A stretch of 34,215 nt of DNA, taken from Leptospiraceae bacterium (GTDB lineage Bacteria; Spirochaetota; Leptospiria; Leptospirales; Leptospiraceae). Position 1 is the first letter of the stretch. Every line of letters begins with the position of its first letter. This document shows positions 24,622 through 32,903 of this stretch, in pieces. The position numbers were made by a program, and so were the translations under genes. The notes below the pieces were generated by a model. The model was not told where the DNA came from. It saw only the letters and a list, made by a program, of their open reading frames with translations, and did no database searches. Location: assembly GCA_027485405.1 (NCBI GenBank), contig JAIXRB010000086.1, positions 1 to 34,215 on the forward strand. Direction: 5' to 3'.

Positions 24622-25506
24622 ATGGGTTCGAAAGAATCGTCTCACAAGGAGTTTTTTTTGAACTGGAGTTTTCTCGTATCTCAAATTTTACCTACTGACT
24701 TTCTAATCGATTGTCGATCCCAGACGGCATACGAGGAAGAAACAATACAAGGTGCTTACTACTTTCCATTTTGCAAAAAAGCCTTTGGTTCTGATCCAGA
24801 ATCTCAAAAAAAACTCTATGGTCCTCTCCAATCCATCCTTGCTGAAGTTCAAACATCGCAAAAGAACCGAATTGTTGTCTTTGACGAAGGAATGGGAATG
24901 TATGCCACTCGATTAACATATTTATTGCGAGGCATGGGTTTCAAAGAAACTTTTGTTTATGGGCTCAAGTGGCCCTTTGAAGGCACCAAAACTCCTGGCA
25001 ATTTAAAAAAAGAATATCCAAATGCAGATAAAGCAAAACCGATCGAAGGTGTTGTTGAAAAAGCATTCATGGAAAAAAATCTAACGAAACTTCAGATTTT
25101 TGACGCAAGAACCCTTGAAGAATATGAAGGTCGTTTACCTAGACTAACAGCTCCCGAAGAAGGCACTTTGTGTGGCAGATTGCCCGGCGCATTTCTTTGG
25201 GATTGGCGTAGTCTTTACGATTCCGAAGGCAACTTAATCGATAAGACTATGTTCAAAAAAAGATTAGGTGGCTTTCCTTTCATGTCGGAGCGAGCAACCG
25301 TAGTTTACGATTACAATGGATCTAGATCCTGTCTTCTCGCCCTTATGCTAAAAGAAATGAGTTTCATAGAAGTTTACACCTACCAAGGTTCTTGGTTCGA
25401 ATGGAGAAAGTCTAGCTTACCAAAGCAAGCTGTCTCTATATTCGGCCAAAAAACAGCAACACCTGCCGCCCCTAGGGTCGGTGGAATCGACAGAAAAAAA
25501 ACATAA
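24622..25506 (+). CDS. Two-domain rhodanese-like protein lacking the catalytic cysteine
   Basis: 294 residues with two rhodanese folds, as in thiosulfate/3-mercaptopyruvate sulfurtransferases. The N-terminal domain (about 15-125) has L-I-D-C-R-S and the structural VVFDEGMGMYATRLTYLLRGMG. The C-terminal domain (about 140-265) has QIFDARTLEEYEGR, the R-L-P-G-A loop and VVYD230-Y-N-G-S-R-S-C237-L-L-A-L. In active enzymes the persulfide cysteine starts the loop C-G-x-G-x-x-A/S; by alignment that position is D230. C237 sits deeper and cannot replace it. The protein is therefore probably a non-enzymatic or altered sulfurtransferase. The GH31 lipoprotein gene starts 13 bases after its stop, so the two are co-transcribed. 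No SD precedes the ATG. Confidence 0.82.
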   Translation: MGSKESSHKEFFLNWSFLVSQILPTDFLIDCRSQTAYEEETIQGAYYFPFCKKAFGSDPESQKKLYGPLQSILAEVQTSQKNRIVVFDEGMGMYATRLTYLLRGMGFKETFVYGLKWPFEGTKTPGNLKKEYPNADKAKPIEGVVEKAFMEKNLTKLQIFDARTLEEYEGRLPRLTAPEEGTLCGRLPGAFLWDWRSLYDSEGNLIDKTMFKKRLGGFPFMSERATVVYDYNGSRSCLLALMLKEMSFIEVYTYQGSWFEWRKSSLPKQAVSIFGQKTATPAAPRVGGIDRKKT

Positions 25507-25519
25507 CGGAGGTCGCACT

Positions 25520-27766
25520 ATGCGCACTTTTCTATCTTTCACAAAAAACCTATGTCTAGGTCTTCCCCTTTTTTTCTTAATTCATTGTTCTTCGGGCTCT
25601 ATCCAACTAATCTACGATAAATCTAAAACAGGCTCATTGAATCCAGATGTAAGTTGGATTCTAACTGAAAGCTCACTTTCAATTGTTGAATCAAAAGCCA
25701 AGAGAGAGTTTATAGCATTCCCTGTAGAAAAGAGTTTTATCAAAGCGGGACTAGGTGAACCAGAAGTCAAGTACCGAATGGCTTCTTTTAAGTTCAAAGA
25801 TTCAATCTCTGGGATTTGTGATAACCAAACAATTGACAATATAACACAAGACAAGGCTGTGCTTAGCATCATAGGGACTGTCAAAGGAAGTAATTGCGAA
25901 TCAAAATATCTCTTAAAAATCACAGCCATTTCAAAAACCGAAATTTCTTTTGATATCAGTTTTTCCGAAACTCAGCTAAATCGTGTCTGGCTAACCTACT
26001 CTTCTAAAAAAGAAGAAGGATTTTACGGATTTGGGGAACAATTTTCGCATGCAAACCTAAAAGGCAAAAAACCTTTTCTGTTTACTGAAGAACAAGGGAT
26101 TGGTCGCGGCGATCAACCTATCACAGCTGGTGCAAACCTCTTAGCTGGTGCCGGTGGAAACGAATACACGACTTACGCACCTATCCCTCACTACATTTCC
26201 ACAGAAAACAGGTCGGTTTTCTTTGACAACGCTGGATTTTCATCCTTTGATCTGTCTCGAGATTCCGAAGTGGGAGTGCATTTCTGGGATTTCAACACAG
26301 AGAAGTCTCTCAAAGCAACCATTTGGCTTGGCAATCACCCAAAGGAATTAGTGGAGGCTTATACTAAAAAGACAGGGAGATTCCCTGTTTTGCCAGATTG
26401 GGCCTATGGAACTTGGCTCGGCATCCAAGGTGGAACAGATAAAGTAAAATCAGTGATTAGCGAAGCTAAAAAAGCAGGCAATCCTATAACAGCTCTTTGG
26501 ATCCAAGACTGGTGTGGACGTAGAGTTACTAACTTTGGCGATCAGTTAAAATGGAGATGGTATGCGGATGAAGCTCTTTATCCTAATTTCAAACAATTTG
26601 TAACTGAAATGAATAAAGATAACGTTGCTGTCCTTGGATACATCAACAGTTTTCTAGCTGATACGGACCCAAAAAAGCCAGGTGGAGATGATTTCACCAA
26701 TCCGCTATTGGAAGAAGCTAAGAAAAAGAATTACCTAGTAAAGAACTCAAAAAACGAAGATTATCTGATACAAACCGTTGGTTTTCCAGCTTATCTTATC
26801 GATTTAACCAATCCGGAAGCTGTGACTTGGATCAAAGGCATCATTAAGAAAAACATGATAGACCAAGGTCTATCTGGCTGGATGGCAGACTTCGGAGAAT
26901 GGTTGCCTTTCGATGCTAAACTTCATTCTGGAGTCTCTGCAAAAGTTTACCACAATGTTTATCCAGTAGATTGGGCAAGAGTCAATAGAGAAGCCATCAA
27001 AGAAGCAGGAAAAGAAGGGAAAATCGTATTTTTCACAAGAGCGGGTTATAGCTACTCCAATGCGTATTCTACTCTATTTTGGGAAGGAGATCAAATGGTT
27101 AGCTGGGGTAAGCACGACGGACTTCCTTCAACAATTATAGGACTCACTTCTTCTGGAATCAGTGGATATGCACTTAACCATAGCGATATTGGTGGCTACA
27201 CTACGATTTCAAACCCACTTAAAAACTACCATCGTACCAAAGAACTGATTTTGCGATGGGCTGAAGCCTCGGCATTTACACCTGTTTTTCGAACCCATGA
27301 AGGAAACAGACCTCTCAAAAACTGGCAAGTTTACCAATACACAAACAAAGAAGGCAAAGCTTCCCAATCCGATTCAGAAACGGTCGAAAAGTTTGCGGCA
27401 TCGGGACGTCTCCATTTTGCTTTAAAAGACTACATAAAAGAATTGGTAGCCGAAGCTTCCAAAAACGGAATGCCCGTGGTTCGTCATCCTTTGTTAGTTG
27501 AACCGAAAGACCAGACGGCGCTCGCTCAAGAATATCAGTTTTTCTTAGGAGACGATTTGTTAGTGGCTCCTGTAATTGAAGCTGGTGATACCAAGAAAGA
27601 AGTTTATCTGACCGCTGGACAGTGGGAACATATTTGGACTGGAGAAAAGTTCAATGGGCCTAGTTGGGTTGAGGTCAAGGCGCCTTTAGGTCAGCCTCCA
27701 GCTTTCCTTCGTGTGGGTGGAAAGCAAGAGGCCGTTATACGAAAAGGTTTAGCTACTTTGAAGTAA
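25520..27766 (+). CDS. GH31 glycoside hydrolase, sulfoquinovosidase-like, lipoprotein
   Basis: 748 residues from ATG 25520, fixed by a perfect GGAGGT (25508-25513) 6 bases upstream. A class II signal peptide ends L-I-H-C23, so it is a membrane-anchored exo-acting glycosidase. The GH31 barrel has nucleophile D457 (GWMADFGEWLP) and acid/base D524 (WEGDQMVSW), with HSDIGGYTT and FRTHEGNRP downstream. These strings are those of YihQ-type alpha-sulfoquinovosidases and not of ordinary alpha-glucosidases. Recalled YihQ sulfonate-site residues Q288, W304 and Y508 have counterparts (Q329 in QDW, W345, Tyr in GGY), but the arginine equivalent to R301 is Q342. The true substrate may therefore not be sulfoquinovose. 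It is co-transcribed with the rhodanese-like gene; no sulfoglycolysis genes are adjacent. Confidence 0.88.
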   Translation: MRTFLSFTKNLCLGLPLFFLIHCSSGSIQLIYDKSKTGSLNPDVSWILTESSLSIVESKAKREFIAFPVEKSFIKAGLGEPEVKYRMASFKFKDSISGICDNQTIDNITQDKAVLSIIGTVKGSNCESKYLLKITAISKTEISFDISFSETQLNRVWLTYSSKKEEGFYGFGEQFSHANLKGKKPFLFTEEQGIGRGDQPITAGANLLAGAGGNEYTTYAPIPHYISTENRSVFFDNAGFSSFDLSRDSEVGVHFWDFNTEKSLKATIWLGNHPKELVEAYTKKTGRFPVLPDWAYGTWLGIQGGTDKVKSVISEAKKAGNPITALWIQDWCGRRVTNFGDQLKWRWYADEALYPNFKQFVTEMNKDNVAVLGYINSFLADTDPKKPGGDDFTNPLLEEAKKKNYLVKNSKNEDYLIQTVGFPAYLIDLTNPEAVTWIKGIIKKNMIDQGLSGWMADFGEWLPFDAKLHSGVSAKVYHNVYPVDWARVNREAIKEAGKEGKIVFFTRAGYSYSNAYSTLFWEGDQMVSWGKHDGLPSTIIGLTSSGISGYALNHSDIGGYTTISNPLKNYHRTKELILRWAEASAFTPVFRTHEGNRPLKNWQVYQYTNKEGKASQSDSETVEKFAASGRLHFALKDYIKELVAEASKNGMPVVRHPLLVEPKDQTALAQEYQFFLGDDLLVAPVIEAGDTKKEVYLTAGQWEHIWTGEKFNGPSWVEVKAPLGQPPAFLRVGGKQEAVIRKGLATLK

Positions 27767-28259
27767 GAGCGGCATTCCACTCATCTAAGTAAGGCTTTGC
27801 AACTTCAAAAAGTTTAGAAACATCTCCTTCAATAGTCAAAGATTCTATCTTATCTCCTTGAGCGATAGAATCTACGACTTTTTGATCTTCCGGTCCATCA
27901 ACCGCGCCAAATACAGTATGTTTTCCGTTTAGCCAAGGTGTTGGTACATGTGTGATAAAAAACTGACTGCCATTTGTACCTGGTCCAGCATTTGCCATAG
28001 ATAGTATGCCTGGCTTATCGTGTTTGAGACTAGCATCGAACTCATCTCTAAACTTGTAACCTGGGCCACCAGTTCCAGTACCCAACGGACATCCCCCTTG
28101 GATCATAAAATCGGCAATGACTCTGTGAAATTTTAAACCATTATAGAAACCCTTTTGTGCTAAGTTTACAAAGTTTGCAACTGTGTTAGGTGTTTTGTCT
28201 TCAAAAAGGGTAAGGTTTATAATCCCTTTATTTGTTTTCATTTGGGCTTTTAAGCTCAT
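27753..28259 (-). CDS. Cyclophilin-type peptidyl-prolyl cis-trans isomerase
   Basis: 168 residues, the size of small bacterial cyclophilins, with no signal peptide, so cytoplasmic. Catalytic F44-H-R46-V-I, Q54-G-G, the GTGTGGPGYKF loop, S-Q-F-F-I-T and the W-L-N-G-K-H-T-V-F-G substrate pocket are all present. The residue after QGG is C57 where Asp is usual (QGGDP), an uncommon but non-catalytic change. The start is ATG 28259 with AAGGA 7 bases upstream. It lies downstream of csrA in the same direction, with 102 bases between, and its leader carries two GGA motifs. The end overlaps the convergent GH31 gene by 14 bases. Confidence 0.95.
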   Translation of the reverse strand: MSLKAQMKTNKGIINLTLFEDKTPNTVANFVNLAQKGFYNGLKFHRVIADFMIQGGCPLGTGTGGPGYKFRDEFDASLKHDKPGILSMANAGPGTNGSQFFITHVPTPWLNGKHTVFGAVDGPEDQKVVDSIAQGDKIESLTIEGDVSKLFEVAKPYLDEWNAALTSK

Positions 28260-28263
28260 TTTT

Positions 28264-28294
28264 GATTCCTTGCTGGGATTCTGGAAATCCCTGT
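28264..28294 (-). promoter_or_regulatory. Candidate CsrA sites in cyclophilin mRNA leader, with hairpin
   Basis: On the minus strand ACAGGGATTT (28285-28294) closely fits the recalled CsrA consensus ACARGGAUGU, and GCAAGGAATC (28264-28273) includes the Shine-Dalgarno AAGGA. The inverted repeat between 28275-28280 and 28286-28291 (GGGATT/AATCCC, 5-base loop) puts one GGA in a stem. CsrA dimers often bridge two such sites and block ribosomes. On the plus strand the same repeat followed by TGTTTTT could instead be a weak terminator for the GH31 transcript. Confidence 0.35.
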
Positions 28295-28361
28295 TTTTAG
28301 CAAAGATGAAAGCCTGCTAGAATGTGGCAATACGGATACGGCATTTTGTTTCAATTTGAAA

Positions 28362-28604
28362 CTAGGTTCCCTTTTTCTTAAACAGATCTCCTAGTTTTCC
28401 AAGCTCTGAAGGTAGGATTGTGGCATCAGCGGCTTTTCTGTTTTCATCTTGAATTTCTTTGTAAACTTCCGTTCGATGAACAGATACATTCTTCGGAGCT
28501 TTCACTCCAATTTTTACCTGATCACCTTTTATATCAACAATGACGATTTCAATATCATCGCCGATCATAATCGACTGGTTAGATCTTCTAGCTAATACTA
28601 ACAC
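28362..28604 (-). CDS. csrA: Carbon storage regulator CsrA
   Basis: 80 residues. CsrA is a homodimeric RNA-binding protein that blocks or alters translation at GGA motifs. The N-terminal strand MLVLARR (R6, R7) and V-H-R44-x-E-V-Y carry the RNA-contact residues, and I-x-I-G-D-D-I-E-I and V-K-I-G-V-x-A-P are canonical. The C-terminus is about 18 residues longer than enterobacterial CsrA, as is common in organisms that have FliW, where this tail takes part in FliW binding. It starts 3 bases after the fliW stop, so the antagonist pair is co-translated at the end of the flagellar operon. A short AT-rich inverted repeat (28348-28362) follows the stop but lacks a T-run, so it is not a clear terminator. 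Confidence 0.97.
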   Translation of the reverse strand: MLVLARRSNQSIMIGDDIEIVIVDIKGDQVKIGVKAPKNVSVHRTEVYKEIQDENRKAADATILPSELGKLGDLFKKKGT

Positions 28605-28607
28605 TAT

Positions 28608-29069
28608 TTATACCTTTTGAGAGGAGGATTCCTCTATTGATTCCATGATACTCTTTCGAATGGAATGGTTTTCATCCTTTGAAATGAACTGCTTTCCGAA
28701 ACCTTCTTTGGGATTGATTAAGATAGGACCTTGAAGATTTGCAGTCATTCCCTTCGGATTGTCATGCGGGATGGTAACGATTAAGAAGATAATACACTCG
28801 TCAAAGTTCTTTACTTTGATTTCTGCCAATTCATCAGGTGAAATGACTGGCTTATAAGAAGTGAGAAAAATCTGTGGTTGGATACAGATAAAGGCAAGCC
28901 CGGACTCTTGGGTAGACTGAAGCCATTTGAATGGGCTTTCTGGGCTTTCTTCGATCAAAGCAAATTCATGAAAGTCTTCAAATCCCAAAAGACCCTGAGG
29001 GAAATTGAGAATCTGCTTCTCCTGGACTTCGATTGGACCGAAGGGTTTTGTTTTTAACAATCTAGGCAT
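28608..29069 (-). CDS. fliW: Flagellar assembly factor FliW
   Basis: 153 residues, standard length. FliW binds flagellin and CsrA; when flagellin is exported or low, free FliW sequesters CsrA and lifts repression of flagellin translation. The family opening F-G-x-I-E-V and I-L-N-F-P-Q-G-L-L-G-F-E-D-F is present, as are FKWLQSTQESGLAFICIQP and the C-terminal N-L-Q-G-P-I-L-I-N. It sits between flgL and csrA, as in Bacillus. The SD is a distant AGGAA about 13 bases before the ATG. Confidence 0.96.
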   Translation of the reverse strand: MPRLLKTKPFGPIEVQEKQILNFPQGLLGFEDFHEFALIEESPESPFKWLQSTQESGLAFICIQPQIFLTSYKPVISPDELAEIKVKNFDECIIFLIVTIPHDNPKGMTANLQGPILINPKEGFGKQFISKDENHSIRKSIMESIEESSSQKV

Positions 29070-29118
29070 TCTAAAATTTTATTCCTTTTTTATAGAGCAA
29101 GTAACATTATAAAATAAA

Positions 29119-30387
29119 CTAACGCAAGAAATCCATAAGGCTCGGCTTTATGATTTTAGCTCCTACGTTCAAAGCATAACCATGAATCGTTTCTAACCAT
29201 TTCATGTTCATGATTGTCTCTGGAAAATCAATTCCTTCATTCTTGGCTAGAAGCTCGGTCATATACAGTTCATCATACGATAGCCTTTTTTCATGGTTTT
29301 CCATTCGATTCATTCTCGCGCCCACAGTAGATCTGTGACGAAGTATGTTTTCTAAAGCTAGATCCAAGTCACCTAAATCCCTTCCACCGATTCTCTCTTG
29401 GTCTTTTTGGACCAAATCGTTTCTCAACTGAATCAAAACATCGAAAACGGACAGTCCTGTGACCGTAGCAGATTTGGAATAGTTGTTTGGTGGCTCGCCA
29501 ATGGATGGTTCAATGAGTCCAATGTCTTTTAGTACTGTTCCGCCAGCTACATCCTCTAACCAAATTTGGTGTGGAGCCGTGGACGAAATCGAAATGTTGT
29601 CCTGAGCCAGTTTACTTGCTTTGACTTCCAGAGGAGAATTGTTGATTTTATCGATGATATCATCAATCGTATCTCCCACGGAAACATGGATCTCCACGCC
29701 ATCGATTTTGAAAGTTTGGTCCGATGTGGCGGCAAAGGATGAGTTGTCTACTTTACTGGTAACACTAACATTCGTTCCCCAGAATACTTTGTTTCCAGGA
29801 ATTGTAACGGGCATGTATTCGCCTTTTTCAATTTCTCGAATTTGCTCACCAATGTCTCCTCTGTACTCAACTCCCACAAACTGGTTTTTTAGTTCGAGAC
29901 CCTGCAATCCTTTCACTTTGGATTCGATAGGCTCAAAAGGAGGTCTTTCTGTTACATGACCGCCAAAGAGTGGTTGTCCCGTAGCATCTCTAGAATTGGC
30001 AAGGTCTACAATGGCGCGCAAATGTTGGTCGATCTCTTTACCAATAGCCACTTCCAATTCAAAGCCCTTGTCTCCCTGGTAGATTCCGTTTCCAGCCTGA
30101 ACAGTTAGCACGCGAACTCTTTGGAAAATCTCTCCCATTCGATCCAAAATTCCATCGATCTGTTGAAGTCTTTGGTAACCGTCCTGGGCGTTTTCCTGGT
30201 ATTGGGAAAGTTCGTTTAACCTGGACCGAAAGTACATTTGATTGGTTGCCGCACCTGGATCATCCGATGGTTTTCGGATTTTTAGCCCAGTGGAGAGCTG
30301 GTTTTGAGTCTCATCCATAAGTACTTGGTGACGATTTAGATTTCGCACCAAGGAGTTGTTTTGCATCATGCTTGTAATTCTAATCAT
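29119..30387 (-). CDS. flgL: Flagellar hook-associated protein 3 FlgL
   Basis: 422 residues from ATG 30387, which is one base after the flgK stop and has AGGTG 8 bases upstream; a GTG at 30396 lies inside flgK and is not needed. FlgL forms the second hook-filament junction ring. The N-terminal coiled part (SLVRNLNRHQVLMDETQNQL, SGLKIRKPSDDPGAA-like) and the C-terminal helix (LENILRHRSTVGARMNRME) are the flagellin-like D0/D1 regions. The length is greater than the roughly 300 residues of many FlgL proteins, the extra being a central domain (about 175-290). In a spirochaete the filament is periplasmic. Confidence 0.94.
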   Translation of the reverse strand: MIRITSMMQNNSLVRNLNRHQVLMDETQNQLSTGLKIRKPSDDPGAATNQMYFRSRLNELSQYQENAQDGYQRLQQIDGILDRMGEIFQRVRVLTVQAGNGIYQGDKGFELEVAIGKEIDQHLRAIVDLANSRDATGQPLFGGHVTERPPFEPIESKVKGLQGLELKNQFVGVEYRGDIGEQIREIEKGEYMPVTIPGNKVFWGTNVSVTSKVDNSSFAATSDQTFKIDGVEIHVSVGDTIDDIIDKINNSPLEVKASKLAQDNISISSTAPHQIWLEDVAGGTVLKDIGLIEPSIGEPPNNYSKSATVTGLSVFDVLIQLRNDLVQKDQERIGGRDLGDLDLALENILRHRSTVGARMNRMENHEKRLSYDELYMTELLAKNEGIDFPETIMNMKWLETIHGYALNVGAKIIKPSLMDFLR

Positions 30388-30388
30388 A

Positions 30389-32302
30389 CTATGCACCTAA
30401 CCTGTTAATTATAGTATCTAACATTTCATTCATGGTAGAAATCATGCGAGCGGCGGCATTGTAGGATTGTTGAAATTGCACCATGTTTGCCATTTCTTCA
30501 TCCAAGTTGACACCCATAACCGATTGTCTCATGTTCTCCAGTTCAACCATCAATTCATTTTGACTGGTGAACTCTTGCTTGGCTTCTCTTGCTTCCGTTC
30601 CCAATTTAGAAATCAATGAATTGTAAAAATCATCCGTGGTCTTTGAATACTCAAACATGATCGGCTTTTCACGTAATGCGGCGGCAATCAAGAGAGCATT
30701 GGAACCATCTTTGTGACCATTCGGTGAATTGTAATCACCAGTTCCGCCAACATCCTTTCCACGGGCGGCGGCTATGTTGGCGGGATTGTATCGAACTTCT
30801 TCAGCCATTCTAAAAAAAGAAGAAGGATGATACATGGGAGTAAGGGAAATGTCCTGGGCATTTGCCTGGAACTTGTTTATCTCTCCCACCTTTCTGAAAT
30901 CAAAACTCCCTGAAGCTCCGCTGGCTGTTAAAATCCCTGTCAATCCAACTAGCAATTCCCCTGAATCCTCCAAATGGCGGATCATAAAGTTTTCTTTTTT
31001 ATTGTGGGGATTGGTAGTTGCTTTCATCGCCAACTGATTGTCATGTGACATGTAGGCAACAATTCCAGTTTCGGTTCGATTGATCCTTTGAATGACAGCA
31101 TGCAGAGTGTCGTCTTTGGAATAGGGAATCAGAATTTCTTCTTCTCCGCGTTCTGTTGCTTTTAGAAAGCGAAGTGTTCCGTTGATCCCAATCGGACGAT
31201 CTGAATCCAAACTGGTTCTACCAGTGACTCGAAAGATAGCCGTTTTGTCGTTTTGACCGTCGCCATCCGAATCTATTTCTCCAAAGGTATTGGTGGCAAG
31301 CGAGCGTGGCTCAAAGAAGTTGAGGTTTGTTTTTCCATTCAATCCAAAACCGTCTTTGTGGATCTCGTTGACCGCATCTGTTGTGTTCAATGCCAATGCA
31401 TCAATAGAGTTGATTTTTTCTACTAGAACTTTGTCGCGAATCTCGACCAAGGCTTGGAGAGAACCTTGCTTCAATAGAACTTTTTCGCCAGTGGAAGCCC
31501 ATTTTAGATCAATGAATCCATCGTTCTGGGAATTTCCAACCAGTGCAATTGGCTCGACCTTTCTTCCTTGAACAAGAATTTGTTGACCAACAAAGACCAT
31601 TAGCTCATCTTCATCGCTTCTTCCAATGGTAATGTCCACCATTCCAGCCAATTCTTGGAGCAACTCATCTCGCTTGTCCATCAAATCATTGGGAGCATCA
31701 CCTAAAGCTTGTACTTTTCCAATTCTTTCATTTAGGTTTTTGATGTTCTCGGCTACAGTGTTCAAATGATTGACTTTGGATTCGATTTCGCGGTTAGACT
31801 GCTCTCTCAAAAAACTCAGTTTTTTGTATACGTCTTCCATTCTACTGCCAAGGGCAGTGGCTTTTTCTTGGACTACCGCCCGATGTGCCGACTCTTCCGG
31901 ATAATTGGATAGATCTTCCCATGCCGACCAAAACTGATCCATCATGGAACGCAATGTATTGCCAGTAGGCTCATTGAATACGGTTTCTACTTGGTATAGG
32001 TAGTCGTTTCTCTTTCCCCAATACTCTTTTACGGAGGCAGAATCAATGATTCGATCATCAATGAAGTTGTCTCTGATTCTTTCAATTGTGGAAACTTTGA
32101 CTCCTTGTCCGATCTGACCTGCCACTTCAGCTCGATTGAAAGCAGGTTCGTAAATAGGATCTACACTATTCATGACAACTCGTTGCCTAGAATAATGTTT
32201 ATTATCTGCATTTGAAATATTGTGACCTGTGGTTTGAAGAGCTTGTTGGTGAGCCGTTAAGCCTCGTTTACCAATTTCTATACCTTGAAATGTTGATCCC
32301 AT
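30389..32302 (-). CDS. flgK: Flagellar hook-associated protein 1 FlgK
   Basis: 637 residues. FlgK is the first junction protein between hook and filament. The N-terminus GSTFQGIEIGKRGLTAHQQALQTTGHNISNA has the rod/hook family motif, with N-x-Y/H-S-R-Q-R following, and the C-terminus (DEEMANMVQFQQSYNAAARMISTMNEMLDTIIN) is the matching D0 helix. GGAG precedes the ATG at 6 bases and overlaps the flgN stop codon (GCGTAGGAG), giving coupled translation. Second gene of the operon flgN-flgK-flgL-fliW-csrA. Confidence 0.97.
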   Translation of the reverse strand: MGSTFQGIEIGKRGLTAHQQALQTTGHNISNADNKHYSRQRVVMNSVDPIYEPAFNRAEVAGQIGQGVKVSTIERIRDNFIDDRIIDSASVKEYWGKRNDYLYQVETVFNEPTGNTLRSMMDQFWSAWEDLSNYPEESAHRAVVQEKATALGSRMEDVYKKLSFLREQSNREIESKVNHLNTVAENIKNLNERIGKVQALGDAPNDLMDKRDELLQELAGMVDITIGRSDEDELMVFVGQQILVQGRKVEPIALVGNSQNDGFIDLKWASTGEKVLLKQGSLQALVEIRDKVLVEKINSIDALALNTTDAVNEIHKDGFGLNGKTNLNFFEPRSLATNTFGEIDSDGDGQNDKTAIFRVTGRTSLDSDRPIGINGTLRFLKATERGEEEILIPYSKDDTLHAVIQRINRTETGIVAYMSHDNQLAMKATTNPHNKKENFMIRHLEDSGELLVGLTGILTASGASGSFDFRKVGEINKFQANAQDISLTPMYHPSSFFRMAEEVRYNPANIAAARGKDVGGTGDYNSPNGHKDGSNALLIAAALREKPIMFEYSKTTDDFYNSLISKLGTEAREAKQEFTSQNELMVELENMRQSVMGVNLDEEMANMVQFQQSYNAAARMISTMNEMLDTIINRLGA

Positions 32303-32311
32303 GTTTAACTC

Positions 32312-32824
32312 CTACGCTGTAGCATTTAGCATAACTGAACTTTGACGGTCTTGGTCCCTTCGGATAGGTTGATTTGCTTTCGTATAAACCTTTTCTTTGG
32401 ACTTTTCTTTGAGGGACTCGATTGTATGGTTTAAGAAGTCTTTTCTGTTCTTGAGTAATTTATCATTGGTAAGGATTGCTTCTTTTAACTCGTGCACAAT
32501 TGCTTTGAGTTGCGTTGTCAAACCTTTGAGTTTGAAATTAGAATCTCTATCCATTTGATTCATAAACTGGGAAAGAGTGATCTGCCCTTCCGGCCTTTCC
32601 ACGTTTTCCTTTTGGTAAAAGTCTTCAATCGTTCGCATCCGAAGTCTTTCGCATTCAGACGCCTCAACCATAATATGATAGCTTTGCTTGACAAAGGACT
32701 CAAGGGCCTTGCCATCTGCGCTGTGGATGGCTTCTCTTTTTTGCAATTCGAGACTAAGTAATCGCTTGTAAGAGTCTATCTCTGTGGTAAATAATTCTCG
32801 AAGTGGTTCCGCCCAGTCTGTCAT
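32312..32824 (-). CDS. flgN: Flagellar export chaperone FlgN family
   Basis: 170 residues, almost entirely helical with heptad-like Leu/Ile spacing and a basic, low-complexity tail. FlgN binds FlgK and FlgL and delivers them to the flagellar type III apparatus. The family is poorly conserved; the assignment rests on its length, the N-terminal L-x-x-E-x-x-x-Y-x-x-L-L-x-L-x-x-x-K-R-E-A pattern, and its position just before flgK. GGGG lies 5 bases before the ATG. It is the first gene of the operon, so the operon promoter should be in the spacer toward 32903. Confidence 0.88.
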   Translation of the reverse strand: MTDWAEPLRELFTTEIDSYKRLLSLELQKREAIHSADGKALESFVKQSYHIMVEASECERLRMRTIEDFYQKENVERPEGQITLSQFMNQMDRDSNFKLKGLTTQLKAIVHELKEAILTNDKLLKNRKDFLNHTIESLKEKSKEKVYTKANQPIRRDQDRQSSVMLNATA

Positions 32825-32903
32825 TCTGTCCCCTCAGGGCTAAAATCGACGGATTTCAAAGACTACTTAGGAATTTTTACAAAAATTTACTTTTAGCAAC
32901 ACT
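32825..32903. promoter_or_regulatory. Divergent spacer, flagellar operon versus DUF1289 gene
   Basis: 79 bases. No sigma-28 (TAAA-N15-GCCGATAA) match is visible upstream of flgN. It contains a tight dyad AATTTTT (32872-32878) / AAAAATT (32881-32887) and a smaller one AAATC/GATTT. Either could be a binding site, but AT-rich dyads are common. Confidence 0.35.

Noticed and set aside
25481..25519. GTG start of the GH31 gene inside the rhodanese gene
   Set aside because: GGAGGT precedes ATG 25520 at 6 bases and only that start gives a clean lipoprotein signal.
28348..28362. Inverted repeat GTTTCAATTTGAAAC after csrA as a terminator
   Set aside because: The stem is AT-rich and is not followed by a T-run on the csrA strand.
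32825..32903. Sigma-28 promoter for the flagellar operon
   Set aside because: I could not match both the TAAA and GCCGATAA boxes at the right spacing.
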